From an uncultured Saprospirales bacterium (GTDB lineage: Bacteria > Bacteroidota > Bacteroidia > Chitinophagales > JADIYW01), in NCBI GenBank assembly GCA_938008535.1, contig CALLKF010000114.1:13046-77045 (forward strand): DNA of 64,000 nucleotides. The letters are read 5' to 3'. The position numbers were made by a program, and so were the translations under genes. Positions 16,222 through 25,934 of the stretch are shown in pieces (position 1 is the first letter of the stretch; each line of letters starts with the position of its first letter). The notes beneath the pieces are model-generated. The model was not told the DNA's origin, did no database searches, and saw only the letters and a list, made by a program, of their open reading frames with translations.

Positions 16222-17265
16222 TTACACAAATTTCGTATTTGGCATTTCTAAAATCAATTCATAGCCAAATAATTTTGCTGGTGTTTGATAACCACTTTCC
16301 AGTTTATTATTTAGTACTTTTTGTGTAATAATTAAAGCCATTTCTGCAGTTAAAAAATAACCTTCGCGTGTTTCTAATCGTGCTTCTTTCGTCAGTCCAT
16401 TAGCGTTGGTCACTTTTCCATAAATTAATGATTTTCCATTTTCTAGTTGTTGAGCAGTTGGTCCAACAATATTTTTATCTACATATTTTTGAATTTGATT
16501 CTTCACAAAACCCAATCGTACAATTGGATTAAATAAAAATTGCATTTTCATCATATTATAGCTGCTTTTTGGAACGCCAGTAAATACCATTATGTTTGGA
16601 ATAGCTGTCGTAGTGAATGCAGTTGAAACGTCGCCCCAAGGAATGGTCATTGCAAAATGTTTTTTTATTCCGAAATCAATAACTTTACCTAATTGTCCGG
16701 TTGGTTTGGTGACAATTTTTCCATTTTCACGAATAGCACCTGAACGACCTAATCCTTCTACCATAGTGCTCATAGTGCCATGCGAAATGCTGCCACCTAA
16801 TCCTAAAAATGCTAATTCTAAGTGTGTTGCATCTGGCATTTGAGTGTGTAAATATTTTGCCATGCAATCAGTTGGCACTACATCAAATCCAACACCAGAC
16901 ATCACAATTAAATTTTTATCTTTTGCTTGCTGATGGTATGATTTTGCTAATTCAAACACTTCGATTTCACCAGTTATATCTAAGTAATGCGTTCCTGCTT
17001 GCAAACACGCTTTAATCATTGGTTTCGCTGTTCTGCTAAATGGTCCAGCGCAATTTAATACCAAAGGAAATGATTTTAAATGCATTGCAATTTCATCTAT
17101 ATTATCTAAGCCAAAAACCAAATAATCCAATCCAAACTCTTTTGCTAATGGTTGAATTTTATTTTCCGTTCTTCCAGCAAGTGTTGGCTTTAGGCCTTGT
17201 TTTACTGCACGTTCAACAATTAGTTTGCCTGTATATCCGCTGGCACCGTAAATTAAAAATGACAT
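16222..17265 (-). CDS. Saccharopine dehydrogenase-like NAD(P)-dependent reductase
   Basis: The 347-residue protein begins MSFLIYGASGYTGKLI, with GASGYTG at 7-13 as the dinucleotide-binding loop of a Rossmann fold, then LAGRTENKI (second strand) and LVLNCAGPFSRTAKPMIKACL, the signature of the saccharopine dehydrogenase-like family that also contains trans-acting enoyl reductases. HYLDITGE follows. The substrate cannot be read from the sequence: many members act on lipids or polyketides rather than on saccharopine. It lies 31 bases downstream of the papain-like protease gene and may be co-transcribed with it. Confidence 0.8.
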   Translation of the reverse strand: MSFLIYGASGYTGKLIVERAVKQGLKPTLAGRTENKIQPLAKEFGLDYLVFGLDNIDEIAMHLKSFPLVLNCAGPFSRTAKPMIKACLQAGTHYLDITGEIEVFELAKSYHQQAKDKNLIVMSGVGFDVVPTDCMAKYLHTQMPDATHLELAFLGLGGSISHGTMSTMVEGLGRSGAIRENGKIVTKPTGQLGKVIDFGIKKHFAMTIPWGDVSTAFTTTAIPNIMVFTGVPKSSYNMMKMQFLFNPIVRLGFVKNQIQKYVDKNIVGPTAQQLENGKSLIYGKVTNANGLTKEARLETREGYFLTAEMALIITQKVLNNKLESGYQTPAKLFGYELILEMPNTKFV

Positions 17266-17296
17266 AATATTATATGTTTAGATGAAATAAATTTGG

Positions 17297-18853
17297 CTAC
17301 TTATTAATCTCAACGATACTAACCACTGCTTTGGTTTCGCTTTCTGCTACAAATCCAATTCTTCCTTTATCTGACGTGTATTGTACATTGGTTAGTGCTT
17401 GTCCTTGAAGCGCGTTCATCACTTTTGATTTGTAGTCGCCTTGTGCTGAATTAATTACTGTATTCAGTTTTGAATAATCTAATGGCTCTTTCGTTGTTAC
17501 AATTGCCATCATATCTTTTGTTCCGATATTATCCACTTGCAACGATTGACTTTTTGGAAACAATCGATAACCAGTGATACCACAAAATGCTGTATGTTTC
17601 GGTGTATAAGGAAATAATACATAGCTACTTCCATCTGTTTCTTGTCCAAAAATATACACATAACATTCTACCGAATTTTGCAATTCAATTTTAAACTTCG
17701 TGCCTTTTGCCACAGTTTGTGTTGATGTAAATACATTGCCGTTGTTTTTTAAAGGAATGTATTGCTTTGTATCATTATTTACTAAACCAATGGCGCAAGC
17801 AAATTTGCGAGCAGCCATTTCGCCACGTTTGGGCAACGGCTGCAAAGCATACGCTTCTCTATTAAAGTGTAAAAAATCTTTGTAACCTATCCAAGCAACA
17901 CCATTCTCGCCCCATTCTGGGCCCCAACTATTCATAATTTGGAATGCTTGCATTCTATCATCATAACCGATAATACACATGCAATGTCCACCAAAACCTT
18001 CCATGCTATAATCATCTTCGGTTGGTTGCCACATTTTTTTACCAAGCATATCTTGCATAAAACTTCCACCAACCATCATTCCACATACTACTGGTGCGCC
18101 TTTTGCTAAATATTGTTTAATAGCGAAAAAATCAGTTTCCTGATCATTGCCATCTTTACTCAACCGTTCAAAGCCGCGTATTTTATAGTTTTGTGCAAAT
18201 TGAATAAGTTGTTGATCTGGTTCACGCGAACAAGACTGATCTGTGTAACCAAAATTTTTCAACGGCACATCACCATATTCTGACATTACTTTCATGGCGT
18301 TTGGAATAATAGCACCCTGACATTCACTGTTTCCAATTTGATTATATACAAAAGATGGACTCATGGCAATGTCATCTGGATTTTGTCCAGTTGACGATGC
18401 TTCTAAAATAGTGCGCGCTGCGTAAGAGCTGCCCCAACCTACGCACGAACCTTGCTCACCTTGATTCATACGTGATGGCGCAAATTCCAATAAACTCACC
18501 ATTTCTGGTAATGGATTTTTCTCGTATTCTGAAAGAGCTGCAGCTATATCAGTTTTGCTATATTCCACTGGATCTAATTTTGCGCCAGTTGCCAATTGAT
18601 TAGCTGATGATGCTGATGATGGATTGCCTCCACCAATAAATCCACCTTTATACATAAAAAATGCACCAACTAATAAAAGTGGAATTCCTATTAATGGTTT
18701 TTTAAATACAAATCTTAAAATTATTGGCAAAAATGCAGTTAGGCAACCACCTCCTGCAGAACCGCTACCGCCACGCGAGCCACCACCACTATTATCATTT
18801 GAAGGAATAAAATCTTGCGATTGATTGTCATCGTCGACCATTCTAATTGGCAT
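17297..18853 (-). CDS. Membrane-anchored papain-family (C1) cysteine protease with C-terminal DUF4384-like domain
   Basis: The 518-residue protein starts with a Gly/Ser-rich cytoplasmic stretch, has a hydrophobic region (about 40-70) that can anchor it in the membrane, and then a C1A peptidase domain with the full active site: Q134 and C137 in QGSCVGW, H290 in GGHCMCIIGYDD, N308 in MNSWGPEWG. After about residue 355 a second domain (FKIELQNSVECYVYIFGQETDGSSYVLFPY in part) resembles DUF4384, usually linked to secreted or envelope proteins. No conventional inhibitory prodomain is visible. Papain-type proteases of this build are found in Bacteroidota but without an assigned substrate. It is the upstream partner of the reductase gene. 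Confidence 0.85.
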   Translation of the reverse strand: MPIRMVDDDNQSQDFIPSNDNSGGGSRGGSGSAGGGCLTAFLPIILRFVFKKPLIGIPLLLVGAFFMYKGGFIGGGNPSSASSANQLATGAKLDPVEYSKTDIAAALSEYEKNPLPEMVSLLEFAPSRMNQGEQGSCVGWGSSYAARTILEASSTGQNPDDIAMSPSFVYNQIGNSECQGAIIPNAMKVMSEYGDVPLKNFGYTDQSCSREPDQQLIQFAQNYKIRGFERLSKDGNDQETDFFAIKQYLAKGAPVVCGMMVGGSFMQDMLGKKMWQPTEDDYSMEGFGGHCMCIIGYDDRMQAFQIMNSWGPEWGENGVAWIGYKDFLHFNREAYALQPLPKRGEMAARKFACAIGLVNNDTKQYIPLKNNGNVFTSTQTVAKGTKFKIELQNSVECYVYIFGQETDGSSYVLFPYTPKHTAFCGITGYRLFPKSQSLQVDNIGTKDMMAIVTTKEPLDYSKLNTVINSAQGDYKSKVMNALQGQALTNVQYTSDKGRIGFVAESETKAVVSIVEINK

Positions 18854-18952
18854 AAGTATAAATTTTAGAACGGAAAATTAAGAAAATTGATTGAGAATGA
18901 ATAAGATTATTTAAACCACGTTGATATTTATTTCTTATTGATTTTTGATGAA

Positions 18953-19570
18953 TTAAGAATGTATGAACATCAAACCAATCATTTGTCCGAAAATGCCGAC
19001 TAAAAAACCTGTATAAACTTCGCGCATAGTGTGCGCTTCTGTATATAAACGTGCGGTTGCCACCAAGCCAGTTACAATAATTATCAGTAGAAAAATATAG
19101 CTGATATCAACGCGCGAAACCATCGTTAATAATAGTATAGAAATTAATGCGCCGCTAATGCCAACCATATGCAAACTAAGTTTATGAAAAATATTTATTA
19201 CGAAAGAAATAAATAGAGATGCTAAAGTACCGAACATAAAAATGCGTATCATCACAGGAAAATGTTTGCTTTTAAAAAGCATAAATGTCCATAAATAAAA
19301 AATGATGGTAATGATTAAAGGTATGATGCGTTGTTTTGGATCAGGCATTTCCAAATCATCAATAAAATCAAGCTTTCTAAGCATTAAGATGGCAATTGCC
19401 GGAAATACGAACGTATATAAAAACACTGGAACAATTGGGTTAATGTTACTAAAATCTTCTTTAACTTTTACAAACCAATAGAAGTTAGTAAAATACATGA
19501 TCATCGTTATCCAAGTTACGATAAGTAATGGATGAAAAATAATGGCTGTTATTTTGGAGATGGTTTTCAT
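18953..19570 (-). CDS. PAP2-like integral membrane protein
   Basis: The 205-residue product has about six hydrophobic segments. Three short patches resemble the PAP2 phosphatase motifs in order: DPKQRIIP near 76-83, LHMVGISG near 132-139 and ARLYTEAHTMREVYTG near 172-187. The consensus KxxxxxxRP, PSGH and SRxxxxxHxxxD are only partly kept, with the central PSGH not clear, so lipid phosphatase activity is uncertain. Its start codon shares one base with the stop codon of the TonB-like gene (TAATG), so the two are coupled. Confidence 0.65.
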   Translation of the reverse strand: MKTISKITAIIFHPLLIVTWITMIMYFTNFYWFVKVKEDFSNINPIVPVFLYTFVFPAIAILMLRKLDFIDDLEMPDPKQRIIPLIITIIFYLWTFMLFKSKHFPVMIRIFMFGTLASLFISFVINIFHKLSLHMVGISGALISILLLTMVSRVDISYIFLLIIIVTGLVATARLYTEAHTMREVYTGFLVGIFGQMIGLMFIHS

Positions 19571-20319
19571 TAAAATTCTATTAGTATTACAGTTTTAGAT
19601 GCTACAGATTTTTTATTAAACATCGCAGGATACCAATTTGGCATTGACTTTATGCGTTCAAGAGCATAAGCAATATTTTTTTTATTTTTTGTGTTTGTTT
19701 CAAGGATAATAACATTGCTTATTTTTCCAAGTTCATCAATTGTAATGAGTGTTTTGATAAATAATTTTTTATTTTTTTCATTTTTTGATTTCTGTAATTT
19801 TGAAATAATATCTTGTTTATAAAATTCTAACTGCACGTTTCCACCTTGATAAACTGCAATTTGATCAGGATTACTTGTATAATCTTCACCATCTAATTTA
19901 AATGTTATTGGCAATGTATAATATGTTTTTACTGGCTTTCCTTTTTGTGAGCCAGGTGACCATTTTGGCATTTTATTTATTACACGGACTGCTTCTTCAG
20001 CGCAACCACCACCAACACCGTCTTTTAAAACTGCAGGTTCTTTCACCGTTCCATCAATATCAATATAAAATTTTACAATTACTTTTCCTTGTAATCCATT
20101 TTCTCTAGCCAATGCTGGATATCTAATGTTTTTAGCTAAGAATTTCATTAATTCTGGAACTCCACCAGGATATGTTGGCATTATTTCTGCTCTATCAAAA
20201 ATTTCAGTAAATGTTGAGGTATCTGTTTTTATGGAAACAGTATCTAACCTTAATTCATTTTTTGAAAATGAAAATAAAATGGTAAAAATAAATGCAATTG
20301 AGAAAACGATTTTTTTCAT
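19570..20319 (-). CDS. TonB-family protein with two TonB C-terminal domains
   Basis: The 249-residue product has a signal peptide or anchor (about 1-19), then a first TonB C-terminal domain at about 66-143 (NIRYPALARENGLQGKVIV; FYIDIDGTVKEPAVL; PKWSPGSQKGKPV; YTLPITFKL). A second, more diverged copy lies at about 185-249 (FIKTLITIDELGKISNV; SMPNWYPAMFNKKSV; ILIEF). The Pro-rich periplasm-spanning linker of true energy transducers is missing, so it probably does not couple ExbB/ExbD to a receptor and may instead bind peptidoglycan or protein partners in the periplasm. First gene of a pair with the PAP2-like gene. Confidence 0.75.
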   Translation of the reverse strand: MKKIVFSIAFIFTILFSFSKNELRLDTVSIKTDTSTFTEIFDRAEIMPTYPGGVPELMKFLAKNIRYPALARENGLQGKVIVKFYIDIDGTVKEPAVLKDGVGGGCAEEAVRVINKMPKWSPGSQKGKPVKTYYTLPITFKLDGEDYTSNPDQIAVYQGGNVQLEFYKQDIISKLQKSKNEKNKKLFIKTLITIDELGKISNVIILETNTKNKKNIAYALERIKSMPNWYPAMFNKKSVASKTVILIEF

Positions 20320-20350
20320 GTTGATTTTTATTTATGATGTAAACACATCA

Positions 20351-21829
20351 CTATAATTCTTTTCGTAATCGTGCCACTGGAATATTGAGTTGTTCTCTAT
20401 ATTTTGCAACGGTTCGGCGCGCGATGTTGTATCCTTTTTCTTTTAATTTTTCAGTCAGATCTTCATCGCTTAATGGTTTTGATTTTGATTCTGCTGTGAT
20501 AAATCCTTCTAAAATCATTTTCACTTCGCGTGTTGAAACTTCTTCACCACTTTCCATTTGCAAACCTTCTGAGAAAAAATGTTTTAAAGAAAATACGCCA
20601 AATTCAGTCTGGCAATATTTGCTGTTTGCCACGCGCGAAACTGTTGAAATATCTAAGCTGGTAATTTCTGCAATGTCTTTCAAAATCATCGGTCGCAATT
20701 TCATTTCATCGCCACTTAAAAAATATTCTTTCTGGAAAAAAACAATTGCTTCCATCGTAACAAATAACGTGTGCTGACGTTGTTTTATAGCATCGATAAA
20801 CCATTTTGCAGCATCAATTTTTTGCTTGATAAACACAACCGCCTCCTTTTGTTTTTTATCTTTCATCGCACCTTTTCCATACGAAGTCAGCATTTCTTTA
20901 AACGAATCACTGATGCGTAAATCTGGCGCATTTTTTCCATTCAACAATACTTCTAATTCACCGTTATTATTTTCAACGGTAAAATCAGGAATAATCGTTT
21001 GGTGATTGATAGAACTCGAAGATTCGCCTGCACCACCTGGTTTTGGATTCAGGTGCAAAATTTCATCGATCGATTTTTTCAAGGTCGGTTCATCGATATC
21101 CAAAGCACGCAACAGTTTGTCGTAATGTTTTTTTGTAAACGCTTCAAAATGATCTTCAATAATTTTTTGTGCAATTTTTACACTTGGTGTTTTAGTGCGT
21201 CTTTCCAACTGCAGCAACAAACATTCCTGCAAATTGCGCGCACCAACGCCTGGTGGATCGAAACGCTGAATCAGTTTCAGTACTTCTTCAATTTCTGCTT
21301 CTGTTGTAGTCAAGTTTTTTTGAAAAGCTAAATCATCAACAATGGCATCTAACTCGCGGCGCAAGTAACCATCATCATCAATGCTGCCAACCAGTTGATC
21401 GGCAATTTCCCATTCTTTTTCGTCCATTTCAAGCAAAGCCAATTGCTCATCTAAAAAATCGTGAAAGGATTTTCCAATGGCGAATGGTGTTTGTTTTTTT
21501 TCTTCTTTGCCTTTATAATCATCACCATCATTATAATAATCGGTATCATCTTTAGTATATTCCTGTACGTCTAAACTGTCTGCAAAATCATCTTCTGCGT
21601 TGCTTTCTTCAAATTGTTCGTCTTCTTCATCGCGGATTTGTTCCGGTTCTGACAAGTCTTCTTTTTCATCATAATCAGATAAACTTTCTTCCAAAGCCGG
21701 ATTGATCTCTAATTCTTCTTTTATACGTTGTTCTAAATTCGCGGTTGGAACTTGTAATAATTTCATCAGCTGTATCTGTTGTGGTGACAGCTTTTGTAAT
21801 AATTTTTGTGATAGACGTTGATTGAGCAT
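20351..21829 (-). CDS. rpoN: RNA polymerase sigma-54 factor
   Basis: The 492-residue protein has the three regions of sigma-54. Region I at the N-terminus is Leu/Gln-rich (QKLSPQQIQLMKLLQVP) and contacts activators. Region II is very acidic (about 45-105). The core-binding and DNA-binding part contains DPPGVGARNLQECL, and the RpoN box ARRTVAKYR is at 470-478 near the C-terminus. It directs RNA polymerase to -24/-12 promoters and needs an AAA+ activator; none is in this window. No modulation or PTS gene accompanies it, unlike in Proteobacteria. Confidence 0.96.
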   Translation of the reverse strand: MLNQRLSQKLLQKLSPQQIQLMKLLQVPTANLEQRIKEELEINPALEESLSDYDEKEDLSEPEQIRDEEDEQFEESNAEDDFADSLDVQEYTKDDTDYYNDGDDYKGKEEKKQTPFAIGKSFHDFLDEQLALLEMDEKEWEIADQLVGSIDDDGYLRRELDAIVDDLAFQKNLTTTEAEIEEVLKLIQRFDPPGVGARNLQECLLLQLERRTKTPSVKIAQKIIEDHFEAFTKKHYDKLLRALDIDEPTLKKSIDEILHLNPKPGGAGESSSSINHQTIIPDFTVENNNGELEVLLNGKNAPDLRISDSFKEMLTSYGKGAMKDKKQKEAVVFIKQKIDAAKWFIDAIKQRQHTLFVTMEAIVFFQKEYFLSGDEMKLRPMILKDIAEITSLDISTVSRVANSKYCQTEFGVFSLKHFFSEGLQMESGEEVSTREVKMILEGFITAESKSKPLSDEDLTEKLKEKGYNIARRTVAKYREQLNIPVARLRKEL

Positions 21830-21934
21830 GTATTGATTTCCGAATTGAGATGTACGATTTACGATTTAAAATAACAAGACAAAAATACTAAAATGAAATT
21901 GGATTGAAATGCAAAATAATCTCAAACAAACAGA

Positions 21935-22315
21935 TTATTTTTTATTCAGATAATCGATGAATGAAATTAATTCTAAATTATCAAGATGTTTAAAATCATC
22001 AACATTATTTGTAAGCAAAGGAATTTTCACATAAATAGAAGATGCTGCAATAATTGCATCGCCTAATGACATTTTTTTGTGTTGTTTAAGTTGAATTGCT
22101 TTGTTTGTTATTTCTTCATTTAATGAAACTATTGATATATTATCAAAAAACAATTCCAAGTTTTCTTTATCGAAAGCTGTTAATTTGTTATAACCTAAAA
22201 CTTCAATTTTAGAAATTACTGAAACCGAAACAATTTTCTCATTAGCTAAAAATTCAAGCAGTTTTATGTTTTCTGGTTGAGTTGCGTAAATTATAATGTT
22301 ACTATCTAAAAGCAT
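21935..22315 (-). CDS. PIN-domain toxin (VapC-like)
   Basis: The 126-residue protein has the four acidic residues of PIN nucleases in place: D4 in MLLDSNIIIY, E38 in SKIEVLGY, D86 in SLGDAIIAA and D106 or D107 in TNNVDDF. VapC-type toxins are Mg-dependent endoribonucleases, often cutting tRNA or rRNA. It lies 5 bases after the small gene at 22321, which is the expected antitoxin-toxin order. An intact catalytic set means the toxin is probably active. Confidence 0.88.
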   Translation of the reverse strand: MLLDSNIIIYATQPENIKLLEFLANEKIVSVSVISKIEVLGYNKLTAFDKENLELFFDNISIVSLNEEITNKAIQLKQHKKMSLGDAIIAASSIYVKIPLLTNNVDDFKHLDNLELISFIDYLNKK

Positions 22316-22320
22316 TATGA

Positions 22321-22548
22321 TTAATCTCTATTGTACAAATTTTTGTCTGTTCTGGTTTCTTTTTGCCAAACAGAAGCATCTTCAATGCTGGAAATTCCAC
22401 CGTTTTTAGAGATTTTTTGCAGATAAATGAATGGCGATTTTTTTGATGTGTTTTCAATATCAATTACCGAACCTTCTAACTTTTTTGTTAGTGCAATTAT
22501 TTCATCAATTGCTGATGAATTTGGCATATCTAAAACTATCTTACTCAT
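22321..22548 (-). CDS. Probable antitoxin of the PIN toxin
   Basis: I chose the ATG at 22546-22548 (MSKIVLDMPNSSAIDEI) giving 75 residues; an upstream in-frame ATG would add seven residues. The short product has an N-terminal strand and helix, a basic middle (TSKKSPFIYLQKISKNGG) and a tail (SVWQKETRTDKNLYNRD) suited to wrapping a PIN toxin. It does not match a DNA-binding family I can name, and the antitoxin role rests mainly on size and position directly upstream of the PIN gene. Confidence 0.7.
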   Translation of the reverse strand: MSKIVLDMPNSSAIDEIIALTKKLEGSVIDIENTSKKSPFIYLQKISKNGGISSIEDASVWQKETRTDKNLYNRD

Positions 22549-22603
22549 TATATATGCAATATAATACAAAAAGTGTAATTATACAAATAGAAATAATCTT
22601 GTT

Positions 22604-24028
22604 TTAAAACTCAGCGCTTTTTGGATAACGTGGAAATGGAATGACATCACGAATATTGCTCATGCCTGTTACAAATAACACCAATCGCTCGAAGCCTAAA
22701 CCAAAACCTGCGTGCGGACAAGTTCCAAACTGACGCGTTTCTAAATACCACCAAATGCTTTCTTCTTCGATGCCAAACTGATGCGCACGTTTTTTTAGTT
22801 TTTCGTAATCTTCTTCACGTTGTGAGCCACCGATAATTTCACCAATGCCTGGAAATAAAACATCCATGGCACGAACCGTTTTTCCGTCTTCACTCAACTT
22901 CATGTAAAATGCTTTGATATGTTCTGGATAATCTGTTAAAATAACAGGTTTTTTATAGTGTTTTTCAACTAAATAACGTTCGTGTTCCGATTGCAAATCG
23001 GTGCCCCAATCTACAGGATATTGAAATTTCTTTTTTGCATTTTTCAACACTTCTATCGCTTCTGTATACGTTAATCGCTGGAAATCATTTTCAGTGCAGA
23101 ATTTCAATTTATCTAACAAACTCCAATCGCTTCTTTCGTTGGTTGGTTTTTGTTTTTCTTCTTCAGCAAAACGTGTATCTAAAAATTGTAGATCATCACC
23201 ACATTTCTCTAATGCATATTTTATTAAGTATTTCAGGAAATCTTCAGCCAAATCCATATTGTCCACCAAATCATTGAAAGCAACTTCAGGTTCTATCATC
23301 CAAAATTCTGCTAAATGGCGTGATGTGTTCGAGTTTTCTGCTCTAAAAGTTGGTCCGAAAGTATATATCTTAGATAAAGCCATTGCACCAAGTTCACCTT
23401 CTAATTGTCCAGAAACTGTCAAGTTAGTTTCTTTACCAAAGAAGTCTTGTGCATAATCCACTTTTCCTTCTTCTGTTTTTGGTGGATTGGTTGCATCTAA
23501 AGTAGTTACGCGAAACATTTCACCTGCACCTTCTGCATCAGAACCAGTAATGATTGGTGTATGCAAATAATAAAATCCATTGTCGTTGAAATAATTATGA
23601 ATAGCAAATGCTAATGCATGACGAATACGCAAAATTGCACCAAAGGTGTTGGTTCGCGGACGCAAATGTGCTTTTTCTCTTAAAAACTCAAAAGAATGTT
23701 TTTTCGGTTGAATTGGATATTTTTCAGGATCAGCTTCACCTAAAATAATGATCTTTTCTACTTTCAATTCTACTTTTTGATTGCCTTGCGAAGCAATCAA
23801 TTTTCCATGGATTTCTAAGCAAGCGCCTGTATTTACTTTAGAAAGTATTTCATCGCTCACAGTTTCTGCTTCTACCACTGCTTGAATCACATTGATGGTT
23901 GTTCCATCGTTGATATTGATAAACGTTACGTTTTTGCTTTGTCTTTTGGTGCGCACCCAACCGCGCACAACTACATCGCTGTCAATCTTTGCTTCTTCTA
24001 AAATCTGCTTGATATATACTTTGCTCAT
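22604..24028 (-). CDS. asnS: Asparaginyl-tRNA synthetase
   Basis: The 474-residue cytoplasmic enzyme is a class IIb aminoacyl-tRNA synthetase. An OB-fold anticodon-binding domain covers about 15-115 (VVRGWVRTKRQSKNVTFI). The catalytic domain has motif 2 around RAENSNTSRHLAEFWMIEPE and motif 3 at GFGLGFERLVLFVTG near the C-terminus. Asn-type rather than Asp-type identity is supported by length and by the HLAEFWMIEPE segment. The presence of AsnRS means Asn-tRNA is charged directly. It is divergent from the 2OG oxygenase gene across 183 bases. Confidence 0.96.
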   Translation of the reverse strand: MSKVYIKQILEEAKIDSDVVVRGWVRTKRQSKNVTFININDGTTINVIQAVVEAETVSDEILSKVNTGACLEIHGKLIASQGNQKVELKVEKIIILGEADPEKYPIQPKKHSFEFLREKAHLRPRTNTFGAILRIRHALAFAIHNYFNDNGFYYLHTPIITGSDAEGAGEMFRVTTLDATNPPKTEEGKVDYAQDFFGKETNLTVSGQLEGELGAMALSKIYTFGPTFRAENSNTSRHLAEFWMIEPEVAFNDLVDNMDLAEDFLKYLIKYALEKCGDDLQFLDTRFAEEEKQKPTNERSDWSLLDKLKFCTENDFQRLTYTEAIEVLKNAKKKFQYPVDWGTDLQSEHERYLVEKHYKKPVILTDYPEHIKAFYMKLSEDGKTVRAMDVLFPGIGEIIGGSQREEDYEKLKKRAHQFGIEEESIWWYLETRQFGTCPHAGFGLGFERLVLFVTGMSNIRDVIPFPRYPKSAEF

Positions 24029-24211
24029 ACTTTAAAATTGAAGTTCAAAAATAAGGTTTTTTATCAAGCATACAGAATACAGATTTTGAACTTGCTTATG
24101 ATTTAATTGTGAGTTAATCTTAACAATGAGATTTACCTGGTTCTTACAAGTGCCAAAATCACTTATTTAATCGCAATAAATCCTTATATTTACGACAAAA
24201 TTTTAATCAAC

Positions 24212-25162
24212 ATGAGTTATATTCCAGTATTAGATTTGGCTGATTATTTATCAGGTGATGAAGCAAGAAGACAAAAATTTATTCAGGGTTTTGGAAAAGC
24301 ATATTCTGAAATCGGATTTGCTGCTATCGAAAATCATGGCATTCCGCAAAGTGTAATCGATAAATATTATGGTTTAGTAGAGCAATTTTATGCTTTACCA
24401 TTAGAAACCAAATTGAGCTACGAAAAAGTAGAATATGCCGGCCAACGTGGTTATACTTCTTTTGGACGTGAAAAAGCGAAACAAAGCGAAGTGGCTGACT
24501 TAAAAGAATTTTGGCAAGTTGGACAATATATTGAAGATGGTGAAGTAATGCCTGCTGATGATTATCCAGATAATATTGAAGTTGCTGAATTGCCGGAATT
24601 TAATGAAACAGGCAGACAATTATACAAAAGCTTTGAAAATTCGGGCAGACATTTATTGCGTGCTATTGCTGAATATTTAGGTTTAGATGTGAACTATTTT
24701 GATCCAAGAATTCACAATGGAAACAGCATTTTACGTGCTATTCATTATCCACCAATTACGCAAGAGCCAAAATCTGCAATACGTGCAGAAGCACACGAAG
24801 ACATTAACTTAATTACTTTGTTAGTTGGTGCAAGCGCAAGTGGTTTGCAAGTGCAAGATGTTGAAGGCACTTGGCACGAAGCACAAGCTTCGCCAACGCA
24901 AATTATGGTAAATGTTGGCGATATGTTGCAACGTTTATGCAACAATAAACTAAAATCAACAACACATCGAGTGGTAAATCCACCAAGAGAACAATGGCAC
25001 ACACATCGTTATTCTATACCTTTCTTTTTGCATCCAAGAAGTGAAGTACGTTTAGATTGTTTAGAAAATTGCATTGATAGTGAATATCCAATTGCATACG
25101 AGCCAATTACTGCAGGCGAATATTTAGATGAACGATTAAGAGAAATTGGATTGAAAAAATAA
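24212..25162 (+). CDS. Isopenicillin N synthase-like 2-oxoglutarate/Fe(II) oxygenase
   Basis: The 316-residue soluble protein has the DIOX_N half (about 3-115, FGKAYSEIGFAAIENHGIP) and the 2OG-Fe(II) half with the iron triad H195-x-D197 and H252, and R266-x-S268 for the 2-oxoglutarate carboxylate. These are all intact. The family includes IPNS, plant hormone oxidases and bacterial amino-acid oxygenases; substrate cannot be assigned. It is 19 bases upstream of the first FkbM gene, so it may belong to the same operon as the glycan-type cluster. Confidence 0.88.
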   Translation: MSYIPVLDLADYLSGDEARRQKFIQGFGKAYSEIGFAAIENHGIPQSVIDKYYGLVEQFYALPLETKLSYEKVEYAGQRGYTSFGREKAKQSEVADLKEFWQVGQYIEDGEVMPADDYPDNIEVAELPEFNETGRQLYKSFENSGRHLLRAIAEYLGLDVNYFDPRIHNGNSILRAIHYPPITQEPKSAIRAEAHEDINLITLLVGASASGLQVQDVEGTWHEAQASPTQIMVNVGDMLQRLCNNKLKSTTHRVVNPPREQWHTHRYSIPFFLHPRSEVRLDCLENCIDSEYPIAYEPITAGEYLDERLREIGLKK

Positions 25163-25181
25163 ATTAGCTAATTATTTATTT

Positions 25182-25934
25182 ATGCCTTCGACTTTATCAA
25201 TAAAATTGGGTGATTTTTTGTACAAGAACTTGTTTCCTGTTTACAATCTGATTTATCCAATTTTTAAAAAAAATCAAGATAAACATGAAATTGCTTTATT
25301 GAATAAATACATAAAAAAAGGCGATGTTGTGTTGGATATTGGCGCAAACATTGGCTTCTACACCAAAATATTGTCTGAATTAGTTGGTGAAACTGGGAAA
25401 ATTTATGCATTTGAACCAGACAAAAAAAACTTTTCGCATTTACAAAAAAATGCCGGCAATTTAAAAAATGTTGACCTGATCAACAAAGCAGTAAGCGATA
25501 AAACCGGAACGATTACTTTGTATCAATCTGACTTATTAAACGTAGATCATAAAACATACGAAACAAAAGATTTTACGTCAAAAACAGAAATTGATTGTGT
25601 TGCAATGGACGATATTATTCCAAATAAAAAAGCAGATTTCATTAAAATAGATATTCAGGGTTTTGAATACTTTGCGTTTCAAGGAATGAAAGAAATTTTT
25701 AAGCAAAATGAAGACTTAAAGATTATTGCAGAACTCTATCCGTATGGCTTAAATAATTCAGGTGTTAAAGTAGATGAGTTTGTTTCTTTCTTGCGAAACA
25801 GCGATTTATATATTTATAAAATGTCAGAAAATACTTTAACGATTCTAACAGATGATGATGTAAAACAATTGAATACTGAAAATTACAGAATTCATATCGT
25901 CGATATTTTATTGAGTAAAAAACCAATTGTATGA
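25182..25934 (+). CDS. FkbM-family methyltransferase (first copy)
   Basis: The 250-residue protein contains the SAM-binding loop VVLDIGANIGFYTKIL (about 49-64), AFEPDKKNF as the second motif, and FIKIDIQGFEYFAFQGM, which is the FkbM signature. FkbM enzymes O-methylate sugars or polyketides; those in glycan clusters methylate surface sugars. No membrane segment. It overlaps the next gene by 4 bases (ATGA), evidence of translational coupling with the GT-C protein. It is only distantly similar to the second copy at 27801. Confidence 0.85.
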   Translation: MPSTLSIKLGDFLYKNLFPVYNLIYPIFKKNQDKHEIALLNKYIKKGDVVLDIGANIGFYTKILSELVGETGKIYAFEPDKKNFSHLQKNAGNLKNVDLINKAVSDKTGTITLYQSDLLNVDHKTYETKDFTSKTEIDCVAMDDIIPNKKADFIKIDIQGFEYFAFQGMKEIFKQNEDLKIIAELYPYGLNNSGVKVDEFVSFLRNSDLYIYKMSENTLTILTDDDVKQLNTENYRIHIVDILLSKKPIV

